Below, piece after piece: positions 62,052 through 64,000 of a stretch of 64,000 nt of DNA. The translations under genes and the position numbers were made by a program. The DNA is taken from positions 186,001 through 250,000 of the forward strand of contig JAQSYO010000002.1 of assembly GCA_029256105.1 (NCBI GenBank), in the 5' to 3' direction. The stretch's first letter is position 1, and each line of letters opens with the position of its first letter. The notes beneath the pieces were generated by a model, which was not told the origin of the DNA, searched no databases, and worked only from the letters and a program-made list of their open reading frames with translations. Origin of the DNA: Herbinix sp. GTDB taxonomy: Bacteria > Bacillota > Clostridia > Lachnospirales > Lachnospiraceae.

Positions 62052-62232
62052 TTATTATTAATTATATTTTAAGGGATCAAACTACTTGACATTAGGTGGA
62101 ATATTGGATTACTATTTGTATAATTTAAGAGGTACAATATGGATGTGTCGTTTTGAAATATGAAATGTACTCATTCACAATTATAAAGAAGTATGATTAA
62201 TAAAATACTAGGTCATATTGAGGAGGACAAGG

Positions 62233-62730
62233 ATGGAACTGATCATTAGAGCTATGGGATTGGAAGACTGGGAGGAAGTGGCTTCGATTTATAAGGAAGG
62301 AATTGAAACAAAAATCGCAACCTTTCAACAAGAAATACCTACCTACGAGGCATGGGATGAGTCTCATATTAAGTCCTGCCGTCTGGTGGCACAGGAAGAT
62401 GATACGGTAATAGGATGGACAGCCCTAAGTCCAGTTAGTAGCCGCTGCGTCTATTCCGGTGTTGCTGAGGTAAGTGTCTATGTAAAAGAAAATCAGCGTG
62501 GTAAACAAGTTGGTGAGAAGCTGATGCGCGAACTAATTATAGAGGCAGAAGAGGAAGGACTTTGGACACTGCAATCCGGTATTCTTGAGATTAACAGTGC
62601 AAGTATAGCATTACATAAGAAGGTAGGCTTTCGCATGGTAGGGTATCGGGAAAGAATTGCGAAGGATCAGAATGGGGTATGGCAGAATACAGTTTTGATG
62701 GAGAGAAGAAGTTCGTTAGTTGGTATATAG
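62233..62730 (+). CDS. GNAT acetyltransferase (phosphinothricin acetyltransferase-like)
   Basis: 165 residues. The GNAT acetyl-CoA motif is VSVYVKENQRGKQVGEKLM (about 84-102; Q/RxxGxG/A), preceded by ETKIATFQQEIPTYEAWD (family TATFE region, about 22-39) and followed by INSASIALHKKVGFRMVGYR. This matches the Pat/Bar/MddA-like subgroup that acetylates methionine sulfone-type compounds or small amines; the substrate is unproven. ATG 62233 follows GAGGAGG; the in-frame TTG at 62218 overlaps that SD. Confidence 0.88.
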   Translation: MELIIRAMGLEDWEEVASIYKEGIETKIATFQQEIPTYEAWDESHIKSCRLVAQEDDTVIGWTALSPVSSRCVYSGVAEVSVYVKENQRGKQVGEKLMRELIIEAEEEGLWTLQSGILEINSASIALHKKVGFRMVGYRERIAKDQNGVWQNTVLMERRSSLVGI

Positions 62731-62755
62731 GAAATTGAATATTGTATAAAGCGAA

Positions 62756-62793
62756 AGGCTGTTCCCCACATTTTATATTGGTTGGGTAACAGC
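62756..62793 (+). terminator. Hairpin after GNAT gene
   Basis: AGGCTGTT pairs with AACAGCCT across a 22-base loop, followed by ATTTAAT. Confidence 0.55.
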
Positions 62794-62852
62794 CTATTTA
62801 ATCATTTATGCTAAGGCTTCTATAAAGTTAATATATGATTACAAAGAATAGA

Positions 62853-63014
62853 TTAGATACCTCTTATATTACCTGAGGAAGGTGACTTATTCGATGCAGT
62901 TTTTGAACGATGATCAGTATGGGTAACACTTTTATTACTAACATTATTATCTGTGGCACTACTTTTCCCTTGTTTTTTGGAGGACACGTTTTCAGTGTTA
63001 TTGCTGTTATTCAT
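62853..63014 (-). CDS. Small Asn/Ser-rich protein (53 residues)
   Basis: Starts MNNSNNTENVSSKKQGKSSA and is composed almost entirely of Asn, Ser, Thr and Lys, hence disordered and hydrophilic. A good SD (AAAGGAG) lies ten bases before the ATG. No family recognised; similar compositions occur in small clostridial spore-associated proteins. Coding is plausible because of the SD, but weak in other respects. Confidence 0.45.
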   Translation of the reverse strand: MNNSNNTENVSSKKQGKSSATDNNVSNKSVTHTDHRSKTASNKSPSSGNIRGI

Positions 63015-63108
63015 AATGTAATACTCCTTTCGATAGTGGTTTTAGTAGTGTTTGTAGAAAAATAAAAAGTATACACAAATTTGAAAGTAGAACAGAGTTA
63101 AAATTTAA

Positions 63109-63390
63109 TTAACCAATCACCCACAAATGATGAATCACATCAAAACATAACGTTATGTCATTCCGGTACCCATAAGCGTCATACCTACAATAAAATATTT
63201 TGACCATGTGCTGATCCTTAATGGACTTGACCGCATCGACTTTAAATTTAAAAATTTCACAGTTATCATCTTCAACGGAAAAATATCGTGGGATGAGATC
63301 ACCTACCGTATTAAAGGCAGCTATTACAGCTACAGGATGACCTTGGGGATGTTTTATGATTGGACTATGATCAGGTTTTAAAAATGGCAT
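63109..63390 (-). CDS. Hypothetical protein (93 residues)
   Basis: Starts MPFLKPDHSPIIKHPQGHPV and has alternating short strands (VAVIAAFNTVGDLIPRYFSV, then VKIFYCRYDAYGYRNDITLC), consistent with a small beta-sandwich. Cytoplasmic, no known family. The frame begins at 63447, but ATG 63390 follows GAGGTG and is preferred. The gene is monocistronic or shared with the downstream Asn/Ser-rich gene, which has its own SD. Confidence 0.6.
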   Translation of the reverse strand: MPFLKPDHSPIIKHPQGHPVAVIAAFNTVGDLIPRYFSVEDDNCEIFKFKVDAVKSIKDQHMVKIFYCRYDAYGYRNDITLCFDVIHHLWVIG

Positions 63391-63529
63391 ATTGTGCACC
63401 TCAGAGATTAATAAGATTACTATAACAAACATATGTTTGCATTGCAATAATCAGAATATGGAATTGGTTTTGGGAAAGAGTAATTTCCAGTTTACAGGAC
63501 TATTTCTAGCTCATGGAATAAGTGAATTT
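63391..63529. other. Intergenic region, hypothetical gene / element copy 2
   Basis: AT-rich, with no structure or supported frame. Confidence 0.35.
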
Positions 63530-63692
63530 AGGCAGGAGAAAAGCCAACTTATTCAGTTGGCTTTAGGGGAGGGAAATTTTATGAAAAAATCTATTTAAAT
63601 TTTACTTGTTAGCTTTGTGATTTGTTTATAGTTTTATTATATACGTGATATGTGTAGAAGATATAGAGAAATGGTGAACAATTAATGAAGAA
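63530..63692 (-). ncRNA. Candidate small RNA / regulatory element, copy 2
   Basis: On the minus strand: TTCATT (63689-63684) and TTCACC (63678-63673), 11 bases apart, and TATAAT (63641-63636) exactly 37 bases after the second box, the same geometry as copy 1 at 45243-45435. Then come AGTAAAATTTAAATAGAT-like text shared with copy 1, a C-rich stretch CCCTCCCCT, and hairpin AAGCCAACT/AGTTGGCTT (63563-63541) followed by TTCTCCTG. The 51-base peptide frame of copy 1 is absent. Confidence 0.5.
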
Positions 63693-63844
63693 GTGCGGGA
63701 TAAATGAATGAATTGTAAACGATGTGAACGGTATCCGAATGAAAGCTTGGGGTAGGCTTTAATTCATTCATGTTTCTTAGAGTACTAGAAGTTTAGATGA
63801 AATTAAGCGAATTGATATATATGCTAATATGGTGTTGTTAAAAG
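63693..63844. other. Intergenic region
   Basis: No supported frame; AT-rich upstream flank of the last gene. Confidence 0.35.
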
Positions 63845-63873
63845 TTGATGAATAATAGAAAATATTGTATAAT
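63845..63873 (+). promoter_or_regulatory. Promoter of the last, partial gene
   Basis: TTGATG (63845-63850), 17-base spacer, consensus TATAAT (63868-63873), 27 bases before the start codon. Confidence 0.65.
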
Positions 63874-63900
63874 GGTGTAAATGAACGATGGAGGTAAATC

Positions 63901-64000
63901 ATGAACAGATTAATTAATTTATTGACAAAAATTTTAATGAATTTTATATGTAAAAGTATCAAGAGTTTACCGATAAATAACCCATATTTTACATTCGATA
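63901..64000 (+). CDS. Start of an unidentified gene (cut by window edge)
   Basis: An ATG at 63901, six bases after GATGGAGG and behind a well spaced promoter, opens a frame that remains open to the window end (33 codons; MNRLINLLTKILMNF start). Too short to assign a family; the beginning is hydrophobic and basic. Confidence 0.55.
   Translation, partial: MNRLINLLTKILMNFICKSIKSLPINNPYFTFD

Larger units (their letters stand above)
61778..62232. other. Intergenic region with tRNA-Pro 3' relic
   Basis: Holds the right copy of the tRNA-end repeat (61989-62009) and a terminator (62014-62051). The bases before the repeat (up to about 61980) do not form the rest of a tRNA. No frame is supported. 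Confidence 0.55.

Overview
The window is a low-GC Firmicute chromosome segment, very probably from the Lachnospiraceae / Clostridium cluster XIVa (a Lachnoclostridium phytofermentans-like organism). The evidence is AT-rich DNA, strong AGGAGG-type Shine-Dalgarno (SD) sites, a FabT/FabK type fatty-acid cluster, a type III glutamine synthetase, rubrerythrin, BlaI/BlaR1-like regulation, and DUF5721, DUF6320, DUF1540 and DUF2935 proteins typical of anaerobic clostridia. Species is inferred from gene content only.

Layout. 1-1.4 kb: edge of a WYL-type regulator, then decayed mobile DNA (resolvase piece, Tn3-type transposase piece, tyrosine integrase piece) beside a tRNA-Gly. 1.5-7.1 kb: nitroreductase and AraC regulator, divergent from a heterodimeric ABC exporter. 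7.4-10.1 kb: MutY, an SH3 lipoprotein and a LysR regulator. 10.4-13.5 kb: leuBCD. 13.7-18.9 kb: LysM protein, DUF2935 and DUF1540 proteins, AI-2E-like permease, and a phosphate transporter with its DUF47 partner. 19.4-26.8 kb: ilvD-ilvB, then serC-serA-DUF1015. 27-31 kb: rubrerythrin, a YesL-like membrane protein and GSIII. 31-41.5 kb: a complete type II fatty-acid operon, fabT-fabH-acpP-fabK-fabD-fabG-fabF-accB-fabZ-accC-accD-accA, which carries malonyl-CoA formation, the elongation cycle and its own repressor. 41.6-58.9 kb: assorted genes including an ABC-F protein, SGNH hydrolase, aldo/keto reductase, a nucleotidyltransferase, an esterase/acyltransferase/membrane-protein cluster, htpG and a DegV protein. 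59.4-62 kb: a tRNA-Pro whose 3' end is repeated 2.5 kb downstream, bracketing a BlaI/BlaR1-like pair. 62.2-64 kb: a GNAT acetyltransferase, small proteins and the start of a further gene.

The most unusual feature is a recurrent design at translation starts in the biosynthetic operons. Upstream of leuB, acpP and fabK there are tandem short hairpins in which an SD-like AGGAGG pairs with its own CCTCC, and the last, incomplete unit supplies the real SD. leuC has five 11-bp direct repeats ending at its SD. fabG and accA have three unrelated hairpins each, and at accA the cassette is flanked by a perfect 14-bp duplication containing the SD. This looks like a repeat-built, possibly length-variable system for setting translation or mRNA stability inside operons. 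It is inference and untested.

Other notable items are a FabT-type palindrome over the fabT -10 box; a two-copy intergenic element (promoter with tandem TTCAC boxes, C-rich stretch, hairpin) that looks like a small-RNA family; a 334-bp fold-back element; a nine-copy 12-bp repeat; a His-rich insertion in HtpG; a CIRCE operator; and a small gene with an in-frame stop that is still translationally coupled to its neighbour.
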